Origin: Diplocloster modestus
GTDB taxonomy: Bacteria > Bacillota > Clostridia > Lachnospirales > Lachnospiraceae
Direction of reading: 5' to 3'
Length of the DNA stretch: 64,000 bases
Assembly: GCF_019042245.1 (NCBI RefSeq)
Contig: NZ_JAHQCX010000007.1
Coordinates: forward strand, 187,232-251,231
Shown: piece by piece, positions 9,485-16,733 of the stretch
Layout: each line of letters opens with the position of its first letter
Numbering within the stretch: the first letter of the stretch is position 1
Program-made: the position numbers and the translations under genes
Notes under the pieces: model-generated
Told to the model about the DNA's origin: nothing
Database searches by the model: none
The model's input: the letters and a program-made list of their open reading frames with translations, nothing else

Positions 9485-10408
9485 TTACTGAATCTTTCCA
9501 ATCTCTTTTAATACATTCACGGTTACATCCATTTCTTCCTTCGTAGCGGGGGCCAGCGGGCTTCTGGCTGGCCCAAGGTGTATTCCGCTTACCATCTCGA
9601 TCGCCGGACGCATAATAGAGTTCGGAAGGATTCTTCCATTCTGTCCGGTGGTCTTACAGAACCGGTAGATCGGTACGAACAGCTCTTTCGCCTTCTCGTT
9701 TTTCCCCTCGGCAAACGCCTGGAATATCCGGCGGATCTCATGTCCGAAAATGTGCGCACCGCCGCTGACCAGTCCCATGGCTCCCTGCACGATGGTGGGC
9801 AGCAGCATAATATCGTCACCGTTGTAGATGGCAAAATCCGGGTCCACCTTTTCAGTAGCCAGGAAAAAGTCTGTAACCTGCGTGGGATTGATGCCCGCCT
9901 CATCTTTGATACCGATAATGTTGGGGATCAAGGCCAGGCGCGCTACGGTCTCGGCTTCCATATTAACTCCGACAAATATCGGAATATTGTATAACATAAT
10001 GTCACAGGTGGTGTTCTTCGCCACTTCTTCAAAATGGTTATAAATGCCGGCCTGAGTGGGTTTATTATAGAAGGGGCATACGATCAGGCAGGTCTTGATC
10101 CCCAGCCTTTCCGCCTCTTTGGTCAGGGCGATGGTCTCTTTCGTAGAAGCGCAGCCGGTTCCGGCGATGACAGGTTTTCTTCCGTCCGCCGCTTTTACTG
10201 CTGTCTCCATCAGTTTCACCCGCTCATCGAAGGTCAGAAGACTAGCCTCTCCGGTTGTACCGGTCACGATCAGGGAATCGCACAGATCGTTCTTTATCAC
10301 ATAGTCGATCAGTTCCTCATAACATGCATAGTTGACATTTTCTTCCCCGTCATAAGGGGTAATGAGCGGTAGTAAAATCTGTCCGTATTTTTCCACAAAT
10401 TTGTTCAT
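9485..10408 (-). CDS. DapA/NanA-family lyase or aldolase (first of two in this operon)
   Basis: A TIM-barrel class I aldolase-type protein of about 307 aa. GTTGEASLLTFDER, LYNIPIFVGVN (Schiff-base tyrosine) and IIGIKDEAG (catalytic lysine) are all present. Family members include dihydrodipicolinate synthase, N-acetylneuraminate lyase and 2-keto-3-deoxy-sugar-acid aldolases, most using pyruvate as donor or product. An isolated biosynthetic dapA would not be expected in a sugar operon beside a second homologue, so a catabolic 2-keto-3-deoxy acid aldolase is the better guess. Two ATGs (10414 and 10408) lie 3 and 9 nt after GGAGG; the second has normal spacing. Confidence 0.85.
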   Translation of the reverse strand: MNKFVEKYGQILLPLITPYDGEENVNYACYEELIDYVIKNDLCDSLIVTGTTGEASLLTFDERVKLMETAVKAADGRKPVIAGTGCASTKETIALTKEAERLGIKTCLIVCPFYNKPTQAGIYNHFEEVAKNTTCDIMLYNIPIFVGVNMEAETVARLALIPNIIGIKDEAGINPTQVTDFFLATEKVDPDFAIYNGDDIMLLPTIVQGAMGLVSGGAHIFGHEIRRIFQAFAEGKNEKAKELFVPIYRFCKTTGQNGRILPNSIMRPAIEMVSGIHLGPARSPLAPATKEEMDVTVNVLKEIGKIQ

Positions 10409-10469
10409 TTTCATGATCCTCCATTATTAAATTAGTCTTTTTATTTAGATAAATCCTTGTGGGATGGAC

Positions 10470-11345
10470 TTATTTCAGTAAAGCTTCCCGAATTCTTGTT
10501 TTCTCATCATCGGGCAGATATGTAATCGGGCTTCTGCAGAATCCCGTTTCCCGGCCCATCAAATGCAGCGCATACTTCAGGCGGATCGGGAACTGGTTTC
10601 CTCCCATGCACTGCCAGGTGTGATACAGGGAGTTCTGAATAGCCAGACCTCTCTCATGCTCTTTCTTCTGTGCGCATTCCCACATCTGTTGGCACTTATT
10701 GGGGAACAATGAGAGGATCGCGCTGATCGCCCCTGCGGCCCCCAGTTCAAAACAGGAAAAAATCATATCGTCCGTGGCTGCATACACCCGGCCTTTTTGA
10801 TCTGCTGACATGATATCCGCATACAGCGCCTGTATCCCGCCGACACTCTGTTTGATCCCCATCACATAATCCGTGGTGTCCAGCAAACGCTTGAATAACC
10901 CCGGTAAAATGGTATTCTGGGGAATCACATTATAAATTATAATGGGAAGCTTTATTTCCCGGGAAATGGTTCGATAAAACTCATACATTCCCTCTTCATT
11001 GGGTACCAATACATTATAGGCGGGCGGAGTAACCATGATTGCATCTGCCCCCGCTTCTTTCGCCGCCAGTCCAGCCTTTACGGCATCCCTGGTGCAGGTT
11101 CTCATAATTCCGCAGACGATAGGCTGCTCACCGGATACGTAATCTTTGGCAGCCCCTATTAACGTCCCGTACTCTTCATCCCGTATCGTCGGGCCCTCTC
11201 CGGTACTGCCTGCCACACTGAGTCCGTTTGCTCCCGCATCCATGCAGATTTTCATCTCGCTGCGGAGCTGTGTTTCATTAATGGTACCGTCCTCGTCAAA
11301 CGGAGTTACAATCGGTGGGATGATTCCCTCAAATCTCTTTTCCAT
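10470..11345 (-). CDS. DapA/NanA-family lyase or aldolase (second of two; first gene of the operon)
   Basis: A 291-aa class I aldolase-type TIM barrel. It shows GSTGEGPTIRDEEY, IIYNVIPQNTILPG (tyrosine) and VMGIKQSVG (Schiff-base lysine). It is clearly diverged from the neighbouring homologue at 9485-10408, so the pair is not a recent duplication and may act on different substrates or form a heteromer. It is the promoter-proximal gene of the minus operon, about 100 bp from a TTGACA-type promoter carrying a putative GntR operator. A pyruvate-releasing role fits the LrgAB-type genes across the divergent promoter, but this is inference. Confidence 0.83.
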   Translation of the reverse strand: MEKRFEGIIPPIVTPFDEDGTINETQLRSEMKICMDAGANGLSVAGSTGEGPTIRDEEYGTLIGAAKDYVSGEQPIVCGIMRTCTRDAVKAGLAAKEAGADAIMVTPPAYNVLVPNEEGMYEFYRTISREIKLPIIIYNVIPQNTILPGLFKRLLDTTDYVMGIKQSVGGIQALYADIMSADQKGRVYAATDDMIFSCFELGAAGAISAILSLFPNKCQQMWECAQKKEHERGLAIQNSLYHTWQCMGGNQFPIRLKYALHLMGRETGFCRSPITYLPDDEKTRIREALLK

Positions 11346-11444
11346 ATGACTCTTTTTCTCCTTACCTTTTTTCCGCTAAAAGAATGTTTCCGTTTGAAAC
11401 AGTAACTTTTTCGGGAATATGTGTTTGAAATCGCCACACGTAAT

Positions 11445-11459
11445 ATTGTATGATGTCAT
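11445..11459. promoter_or_regulatory. Putative GntR/FCD operator, minus promoter copy
   Basis: ATTGTATGATGTCAT lies about 6-20 bp after the predicted transcription start of the minus operon, a repressing position. Near-identical copies occur at 11718-11732 and, inverted and partial, at 11621-11632; the TGATGTCA core recurs upstream of the GntR gene. Confidence 0.5.
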
Positions 11460-11470
11460 TTCATGTATCT

Positions 11471-11500
11471 AGCATATAACCCTCCTCACCTAGTTGTCAA
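11471..11500 (-). promoter_or_regulatory. Sigma-A-like promoter for the minus aldolase/dehydrogenase/transport operon
   Basis: On the minus strand TTGACA (11495-11500) is followed after 16 nt by TATATG (11473-11478), or after 18 nt by TATGCT (11471-11476). The start would fall near 11465, just before the ATTGTATGATGTC site and about 120 nt upstream of the first gene. Confidence 0.5.
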
Positions 11501-11620
11501 TATAATCTTTCATTTTTTTAATATATTGTGAAGTTTTCACAATTCAATCGTTCGAACATTGTAATTATCGCTGTATTTCAATATTTTTCATGCTTGTCAC
11601 CGTCATTTTGCACACAATCG

Positions 11621-11632
11621 TCGTCATACAAT
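11621..11632. promoter_or_regulatory. Inverted partial copy of the GntR operator motif
   Basis: TCGTCATACAAT is the reverse complement of ATTGTATGACGA and matches the other two sites in eleven of twelve positions. It lies midway between the two divergent promoters, where it could help a dimer bridge them. Confidence 0.35.
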
Positions 11633-11671
11633 CGTCAATCAATAAATTTAAAAGGCTTTCTTCTTATCTGC

Positions 11672-11700
11672 TTGACAAAAAAATATTCCTAGATTATTCT
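11672..11700 (+). promoter_or_regulatory. Sigma-A-like promoter for the plus dehydrogenase/LrgAB operon
   Basis: TTGACA (11672-11677), 17-nt spacer, TATTCT (11695-11700). It is 170 nt upstream of the 11870 start codon and directly followed by the ATTGTATGATGTCGT copy at 11718-11732. Confidence 0.55.
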
Positions 11701-11717
11701 ATAACCAACCACATAAC

Positions 11718-11732
11718 ATTGTATGATGTCGT
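11718..11732. promoter_or_regulatory. Putative GntR/FCD operator, plus promoter copy
   Basis: ATTGTATGATGTCGT differs from the minus-promoter copy at one position and lies at about +11 to +25 of the plus promoter. The symmetrical placement at both divergent promoters supports a shared repressor, most simply the GntR/FCD protein encoded at 14141-14851. Confidence 0.5.
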
Positions 11733-11869
11733 AAATATTTCAGTTAAGAACAAGTTTTGCCCGCAAACCTTCGGACTGCGCGATCCCAAAGGATTAAGGA
11801 ATTAGGATAAGATATCAAGCGAAAATCAGCAATATTCATTTAACACCAAAAGAGATAAAAGGAGAAATT

Positions 11870-12943
11870 ATGAAAACAGAAATGTCACCACTAAAAGTCG
11901 GATGTGGAAAATTTTTTCATGGCAAAGGGGCCATTCAATATCTCCCCGGAGAAATCCGCAGATTGGGAGGAAAAGCGTTGATCATCGGTGGCAGGACATC
12001 CCTGGAACGCTTTTGGGATTGTGCCAGCCCTCTGTTTCAGACGGACGGCACCCCCTATGTCGCATTAACCCACACTGGTTCCTGTACCACAGACCGGGCT
12101 ATGGAATTTGTTAAGACTGCAACAGATAAGGACTGCAGCGTACTGGTGGCCGTGGGCGGCGGTAGGTGCATCGATAATGTAAAATGTGCCTCCGTATTTT
12201 CCGGCCTCCCGGTCATCACCGTGCCTGCCTCCATCGCCACCTGCGCGGCCACCTCCATGGTAGCCATCATGTATAATGAAAAGGGACAGCGTTCCCCGGC
12301 CGTTAACCTGAAAAAAGAAGTCGATGTCTGTATAGCAGACCATGATTTGATCGCAACCGCACCCAGGCGCACGCTGGCGGCGGGTATTCTGGATTCCATG
12401 GCAAAATATCCGGAGTCCCTGCACAAAAAACAGGTTACCGGATACCAGAGCTGTGATCTGAAGGAATATATACAGATTATCAATGCAAAAGCGATCTATG
12501 AGTTTTTATCTGGTGAGTACGAAGATCTGTATACGAACAACGGATCGGCCAGACGCTTTGACGACGCAATCCTGACAAATCTGCTTCACACATCCATCGT
12601 CAGCGGATTCGCAAACGGTTCCGGACAGCTGGCTGTCGCTCATGCCACCTACGACTTTATCCGGAACTATCACACGTCTAAAGGCAGCGCTTTCCTTCAT
12701 GGTGAGTTGGTAGCCATCGGCCTTCTCATACAGATGTCCTTCAATCAGTGCCGTTCCTCTGAAATCGAGCAGGTCCGCCAGATCATGCGCAGAATGGACA
12801 TGCCGCTGACACTTGGGGATATCGGATATGATACTTCGGAGGAAAGCCTGGATTTCTTAATAAAGCACCTGGCTGAGGATTCTGATATTCGCACCGAGCC
12901 GGAAATGATCCGGCTGAAAAATGCTGTCCTGGAGGCACTTTGA
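11870..12943 (+). CDS. GldA-like iron/zinc-containing alcohol dehydrogenase (second copy)
   Basis: A 357-aa homologue of the 8309-9412 dehydrogenase. It has VAVGGGRCIDNVKCAS, TVPASIATCAATSMVAIMY, and the metal-ligand blocks GILDSMAKYPE, LAVAHATYDF and AFLHGELVA. AGGAG lies five bases before the ATG. It heads a plus-strand operon with the LrgA- and LrgB-like genes, then the GntR regulator. It probably interconverts a small hydroxy-ketone or aldehyde and an alcohol with NAD(H). The two dehydrogenases are too diverged for recent duplication, so different stereochemistry or chain length is likely. Confidence 0.85.
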   Translation: MKTEMSPLKVGCGKFFHGKGAIQYLPGEIRRLGGKALIIGGRTSLERFWDCASPLFQTDGTPYVALTHTGSCTTDRAMEFVKTATDKDCSVLVAVGGGRCIDNVKCASVFSGLPVITVPASIATCAATSMVAIMYNEKGQRSPAVNLKKEVDVCIADHDLIATAPRRTLAAGILDSMAKYPESLHKKQVTGYQSCDLKEYIQIINAKAIYEFLSGEYEDLYTNNGSARRFDDAILTNLLHTSIVSGFANGSGQLAVAHATYDFIRNYHTSKGSAFLHGELVAIGLLIQMSFNQCRSSEIEQVRQIMRRMDMPLTLGDIGYDTSEESLDFLIKHLAEDSDIRTEPEMIRLKNAVLEAL

Positions 12944-12948
12944 TAAAT

Positions 12949-13308
12949 ATGAAATACGTCAAGCAGATCCTTATTATCCTTGGAATCGCCCTTGCCGGAG
13001 AATTCCTGCGGGCGCTGATCCCGCTCCCCATACCTGGCAGCATCTATGGACTGATCATCCTGTTCTTTCTCCTATTTCGTAAAATACTGAAACCGGAGCA
13101 AATACAGGATGTCGGAAAGCTGCTGATCGATCTCATGCCACTGATGTTCATTCCTGCGGGTGCCGGCCTCATGGAAGACTGGCAGGCTTTTTATCCTCTC
13201 CTTTTCCCTGCCTCGTTTATTACGGTTGTCTCCACCCTGGCTGTGACAGCCGTCAGTGCGGCGACGACCCGGTTTTTTCGTCACAGAAGGGAGCGTCGAA
13301 TCATATGA
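12949..13308 (+). CDS. CidA/LrgA-family membrane protein
   Basis: About 119 aa with four hydrophobic segments; GSIYGLIILFFLLFRKILKP, PLMFIPAGAGLMEDW and the basic tail RFFRHRRERRII are typical of the LrgA/CidA family. It pairs with the LrgB-like protein encoded by the next gene, which it overlaps (ATGA). Proteins of this pair were named for holin-like control of murein hydrolases, but in Bacillus the PftA/PftB pair facilitates pyruvate transport. Beside three pyruvate-type aldolase genes a pyruvate or short-chain acid role is attractive. GGAGG at 12931 is 13 nt from this ATG; a TTG at 12940 is an alternative start overlapping the dehydrogenase stop. Confidence 0.82.
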   Translation: MKYVKQILIILGIALAGEFLRALIPLPIPGSIYGLIILFFLLFRKILKPEQIQDVGKLLIDLMPLMFIPAGAGLMEDWQAFYPLLFPASFITVVSTLAVTAVSAATTRFFRHRRERRII

Positions 13309-13994
13309 GCTTATTCCACAATTCCGTTTATTTCAGCCTGTTTCTAAGTATCGCCGCCTATGAGATAGGATGTATGATCAAAAAAAGATGCAGGATCGCT
13401 CTGTGTAATCCGCTGCTGATAGCCATTATCCTTGTGATTATCTGTCTGAAAGCGCTGGATATGGATTATGAGAATTATGAAGCGGGCAGCCGGTATCTGA
13501 GCTATCTGCTGACCCCGGCCACCATATGTCTGGCCATTCCGCTTTATGAAAAAATAATGCTGCTGAAAAACAATCTGAGGGCGATTATTGCCGGTGTCCT
13601 GAGCGGAGTAGTGACGAATATGCTGATCGTACTTCTGTGTTCCGCGCTTTTCAGGCTGAATCATCAGCAATACGTAACCCTGCTGCCGAAGTCCATAACT
13701 ACCGCAATTGGAATCAGTGTATCACAGGAACTGGGCGGTTTCGTTACAATAACAGCGGTTGTCATTATCCTTACCGGTATACTGGGCAATATAACCTCGG
13801 AATGGGTCTGCAGGCTCTTCAGCATCGATGATCCCATCAGTCAGGGTGTAGGTATCGGAACTGCTTCCCATGTCATCGGTACGGCCAGGGCTATGGAAAT
13901 GGGTGAAATCCAGGGCGCCGTCAGCAGCCTGTCCCTTGTCCTCACCGGTATCCTGTCCGTATTATTCGTCCTGATATTTTCAACTGTGTATTGA
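13305..13994 (+). CDS. LrgB/CidB-family membrane protein
   Basis: A 229-aa hydrophobic protein with the signature block LLPKSITTAIGISVSQELGGF and GIGTASHVIGTARAMEMGE of the LrgB family. It starts inside the LrgA-like stop codon (ATGA), so the two are coupled. The partner system in Bacillus (PftAB) moves pyruvate across the membrane. Its regulation probably follows the ATTGTATGATGTC operators at 11445-11732. Confidence 0.88.
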   Translation: MSLFHNSVYFSLFLSIAAYEIGCMIKKRCRIALCNPLLIAIILVIICLKALDMDYENYEAGSRYLSYLLTPATICLAIPLYEKIMLLKNNLRAIIAGVLSGVVTNMLIVLLCSALFRLNHQQYVTLLPKSITTAIGISVSQELGGFVTITAVVIILTGILGNITSEWVCRLFSIDDPISQGVGIGTASHVIGTARAMEMGEIQGAVSSLSLVLTGILSVLFVLIFSTVY

Positions 13995-14054
13995 CGACCA
14001 GCGAATTTCGCTTTCGGACATTTTTCACTATAAATCTTTGCCAAAATATGCTAG

Positions 14055-14094
14055 CATACAAGTATGGTTTCAGTTTTGATCAAATATGACATCA
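14055..14094. promoter_or_regulatory. Candidate autoregulatory operators upstream of the GntR gene
   Basis: CATACAAGTATG (14055-14066) is a perfect palindrome, CATAC-AA-GTATG, and ATGACATCA (14086-14094) is the reverse complement of the TGATGTCAT core of the divergent-promoter sites. Both lie 45-90 bp before the GntR start codon. Confidence 0.4.
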
Positions 14095-14140
14095 GACAGT
14101 TCCGCTAGTTTAAACAAAAATCGAGGGAGAGGAATTGCTT

Positions 14141-14851
14141 ATGAAAGAAATAAGGAGGATATCGGTTACCGATACCGTCGTAGAAAGGATTCAGGAACTG
14201 ATCGATTCCGGTGAATACGAGCCCGGTCAAAAGCTCCCGACAGAATCAAACCTTTGTGAAAATCTGAAAGTAAGCCGTACCAGTGTCCGGGAGGCCATGC
14301 GTATGCTGCAGGCTTTGGGATATGTAGATATATTGCCGGGAAAAGGCGCCTATGTGGCGGAATATCAGAAGATACCCAATCACTCCAACTGGTATGATAT
14401 TGAAAATGCCCGCTTTAACGACTTCATGGAAGTCCGGATGGCTATCGAGACCCTGGCCGTTCGCTTATCCGTGGAACGGGCTACCACGAAGCAGGTGGGA
14501 GAACTGGAGAGCATCAACCAGTCATTTCTGGAAGCTGTAAAGAATCATGACGGACCGCAGATGATTATGCTGGATGAATTATATCACTCTAAAATCATCG
14601 AATTCACAGATAATAATTTATTAATCAATATCAACAAGCAGCTGCTGGCCAGCTTCCGCAAATACCGCGGTGATTCCTTTATGAACACCAGCGTGTATGC
14701 CAACGCGGTGGAGCCCCACACCAGAATCCTGCAGTGCTTCCAGATCTGCGCTCCTCTGCAGGCGGTGGAGGAGATGAAAAACCATCTGAATATCACTGCA
14801 AAAGATATGGAGATTATCCATACTAAATCGGATGAACAGGAAGGGCAGTAA
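14141..14851 (+). CDS. GntR-family transcriptional regulator with FCD effector domain
   Basis: A 236-aa FadR/FCD-type regulator. Residues 8-70 form a winged helix (VVERIQELIDSGEYEPGQKLPTE, CENLKVSRTSVREAMRMLQALGYVDILPGKGAYV). The rest is an all-helical FCD domain (FNDFMEVRMAIETLAVRLSVERAT) that in this family binds carboxylates such as sugar acids or pyruvate-like ligands, often through a metal. ATG at 14141 follows AGAGGA; the TTG at 14135 is less likely. It is the last gene of the plus operon and probably represses both divergent operons through the repeated ATTGTATGATGTC sites. Confidence 0.9.
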   Translation: MKEIRRISVTDTVVERIQELIDSGEYEPGQKLPTESNLCENLKVSRTSVREAMRMLQALGYVDILPGKGAYVAEYQKIPNHSNWYDIENARFNDFMEVRMAIETLAVRLSVERATTKQVGELESINQSFLEAVKNHDGPQMIMLDELYHSKIIEFTDNNLLININKQLLASFRKYRGDSFMNTSVYANAVEPHTRILQCFQICAPLQAVEEMKNHLNITAKDMEIIHTKSDEQEGQ

Positions 14852-14860
14852 TATACAATA

Positions 14861-14902
14861 GGCAGGGTACCTGTATGTTATGTAACATACAGGTACCCTG
14901 CC
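14861..14902. repeat. Perfect 20-bp inverted repeat with 2-nt centre, probable terminator
   Basis: GGCAGGGTACCTGTATGTTA is followed after TG by its exact reverse complement, ten bases after the GntR stop codon. A 20-bp perfect stem is stronger than needed for termination and no T run follows, so it may be a bidirectional stop or a mobile palindrome. Confidence 0.6.
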
Positions 14903-14930
14903 TGATCTATGCGCCTCACACCTTTTCTAT

Positions 14931-15097
14931 ACCAGTGTGTTGACCACATTATACTTAGCTTAACAGTGCTGAATATTTTATCAGTCTGCAAGGCGAAGGA
15001 AGGAGGCGATGCGGTGCATCGTTGACTGACGACAACGCGGCAGATGGCAAAATAGGCAACACTGTTAAGCTAAGTATAATGTGGTCAGCACACTGGT
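14931..15097. repeat. 167-bp palindromic element with 36-bp imperfect terminal inverted repeats (MITE-like)
   Basis: The ends ACCAGTGTGTTGACCAC and GTGGTCAGCACACTGGT pair with one mismatch, and the pairing continues inward (ATTATACTTAGCTTAACAGTG with CACTGTTAAGCTAAGTATAAT). A smaller hairpin, CGATGC-GGT-GCATCG, lies in the middle, and TTTTATCAGTCTGC pairs imperfectly with GCAGATGGCAAAATA. There is no coding potential. It has the shape of a non-autonomous repeat or a highly structured RNA. Confidence 0.6.
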
Positions 15098-15153
15098 CTC
15101 CAGTCTGAATTTTCTTCAAACTAGTCATACTTCTTACAAAATAACCAATATTA

Positions 15154-15255
15154 TTACGCCAGTCCCGTTAAAAGCTCCACAGTCTCCGGATCATAATGAG
15201 AAAAGAACGCACTCTCCTGCTCATTTGAATCAAAAAAAGAGGATGCTCCCAACAT
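15154..15255 (-). pseudogene. C-terminal coding remnant cut by an IS element, origin unrecognised
   Basis: A 33-codon open frame (LGASSFFDSNEQESAFFSHY, then DPETVELLTGLA and a stop) begins exactly where the IS3-family remnant begins. It has no ribosome site of its own and looks like the tail of a longer minus-strand gene disrupted by the insertion. The family is not recognised. Confidence 0.35.
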
Positions 15256-15452
15256 GATATGATTCCCCTTAAGTAGACAAGGTAAATAACCAAAATCTAC
15301 TTAAGGGGGATTTTTTATGTCCAAACGAAGAAAATATACAGCTGAAGAAGAAAAATGGTGTGCATAGAAAAACGACCACACAAATCTGTGTGATCGTTCT
15401 TCTGCACTTCATTTTAGATATTTTACCTGTCTACTTGACAAGGGGCATATCA
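15256..15452 (+). mobile_element. Internally deleted IS3-family (IS150-like) element
   Basis: The left end CCCCTTAAGTAGACAAGGTAAA (positions 15265-15286) matches inverted right-end sequence ending at about 15451 (CCCCTTGTCAAGTAGACAGGTAAA read from the right). Inside is ATG TCC AAA CGA AGA (15317-15367), encoding MSKRRKYTAEEEKWCA and a stop. This is the start of an IS3-family OrfA, broken off after about twelve codons. OrfB is gone. Near the left end CCCCTTAAGTAGA pairs with TCTACTTAAGGGG (15265-15308), forming a hairpin before orfA. About 197 bp remain. Confidence 0.7.
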
Positions 15453-15527
15453 ACACTGGGTACATCCTCTTTTTTCTTATTTGTGTTTATTGTCAGCTGT
15501 CGCCAGCAGCCCTTTGCGGTTACAAAA

Positions 15528-16718
15528 TTATCTGTTTCTTCCTGACAGCCATCTGTCACAGCATTCCGTGACATACGGCGTGAGACATTCCGCCCCGTCT
15601 TTTGTCACGATAAATCCTGCCTCTACCCGGTTCGACCCTCCGGGCAGTCCAAACAGGCTGATATCCGTATTGGCACACATTCCTGCCTCAAATAATGTCT
15701 CCGTATTAGAATCCGGATAGGGAGATTCTGCCTCAGCACATCCGATTCCGTGCAGCGGCGGATACACGTCGTATTCCGATAAGTTCTGCTCCGCAAAATA
15801 ATCCCGTACTGCGCAGACCATGTTTTTCATCGGATTACCCGCTTTCAGCTGCCGGATTCCCCGGTCATAGGCATGGAACAATACGTCCAGAACCCTTTCC
15901 GTATCCGGGCTGGCTGTTCCCACGGCAAACGGGACCTGGCAGGTAGACACATAGCCCTCATACTGGACTGCAAACGCGCACTGTATCATATCTCCATCCT
16001 CTATCATCTTACCGGAGGATCTGCCCACAATGGTTTCCGTGCGTTCTCCGGACGAGAACAGGGTAAAGATCATTGCCTCGGCTCCCGCGGCACGGCATGC
16101 GGCCTCCCCGATCGAAGCGGCCTGATGCTCGCTCATCCCGATGATATCCGCGTTCATCACTGCCCGTACGCCGCACTCTGCGATCCGGCCCGCTTCCCTT
16201 AAGCAGGCAGCCTCATGTTCGCTTTTGGTAAGCCGCAGCTTAAACAGGATATCATTTATGTTTACCAGTTCACAGGGAAACGCGTTGCGTAACGTACATC
16301 CCAGATCATAGGACATGGCGTCAAAACCGGCGATTCCCATTTTCCGGACCGGATGTCTGGTGTTCATTTCTTCATATAACGATTTCAGGCTCGTATACTG
16401 GGCCAGCGGATAGTCGATCACATCCGGCACCGTGACACAGGCGAATTCCGGAAGCAGACGGATATCCGGCCAGGCCGACACTTCCTCCGCCACCTTCACG
16501 CCCTCAGGTGCGCACAGGACAATCGGATCCCCCTCCATGCCTAACAGCAGAGCTCCCCGTTCGAAGATCGTCCATACATTGCTGACATAGCGCAGATTCT
16601 CTTTGCGGTACTCATCGCCGTAGATTAAAACGGCGTCGATTCCCCTCTCGGCCATCATACCACGGATATTTTGGATGCGCAGTTCAAACTCTGACTTTGG
16701 AATTTTTATTTTATTCAT
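15528..16718 (-). CDS. M24 (pita-bread) family protein, creatinase-like, lacking canonical metal ligands
   Basis: A 396-aa protein with a creatinase/prolidase N-terminal domain (residues about 10-140) and a pita-bread C-terminal domain. In metal-dependent M24 peptidases the sequence reads DxG...DITR; here it is MIQCAFAVQYEGYVSTCQVPF, so both aspartates are missing. The histidine of PLHGIG is kept, as is an acidic EAESPY. Metal-free creatinase-type hydrolases show the same losses, so this is probably an amidohydrolase-like enzyme rather than an aminopeptidase. The ATG at 16718 has GAGG eight bases upstream; a GTG at 16727 is in frame. It is the last gene of the hydroxyproline-type operon, six bases after the DapA-family gene on the same transcript. 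Confidence 0.82.
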   Translation of the reverse strand: MNKIKIPKSEFELRIQNIRGMMAERGIDAVLIYGDEYRKENLRYVSNVWTIFERGALLLGMEGDPIVLCAPEGVKVAEEVSAWPDIRLLPEFACVTVPDVIDYPLAQYTSLKSLYEEMNTRHPVRKMGIAGFDAMSYDLGCTLRNAFPCELVNINDILFKLRLTKSEHEAACLREAGRIAECGVRAVMNADIIGMSEHQAASIGEAACRAAGAEAMIFTLFSSGERTETIVGRSSGKMIEDGDMIQCAFAVQYEGYVSTCQVPFAVGTASPDTERVLDVLFHAYDRGIRQLKAGNPMKNMVCAVRDYFAEQNLSEYDVYPPLHGIGCAEAESPYPDSNTETLFEAGMCANTDISLFGLPGGSNRVEAGFIVTKDGAECLTPYVTECCDRWLSGRNR

Positions 16719-16733
16719 CACGTTCACCTCACA

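Noticed and set aside
9485-11345. Biosynthetic dapA genes for lysine
   Set aside because: Two diverged copies sit in a sugar-type operon with dehydrogenases and no other lysine genes; a catabolic lyase role fits better.
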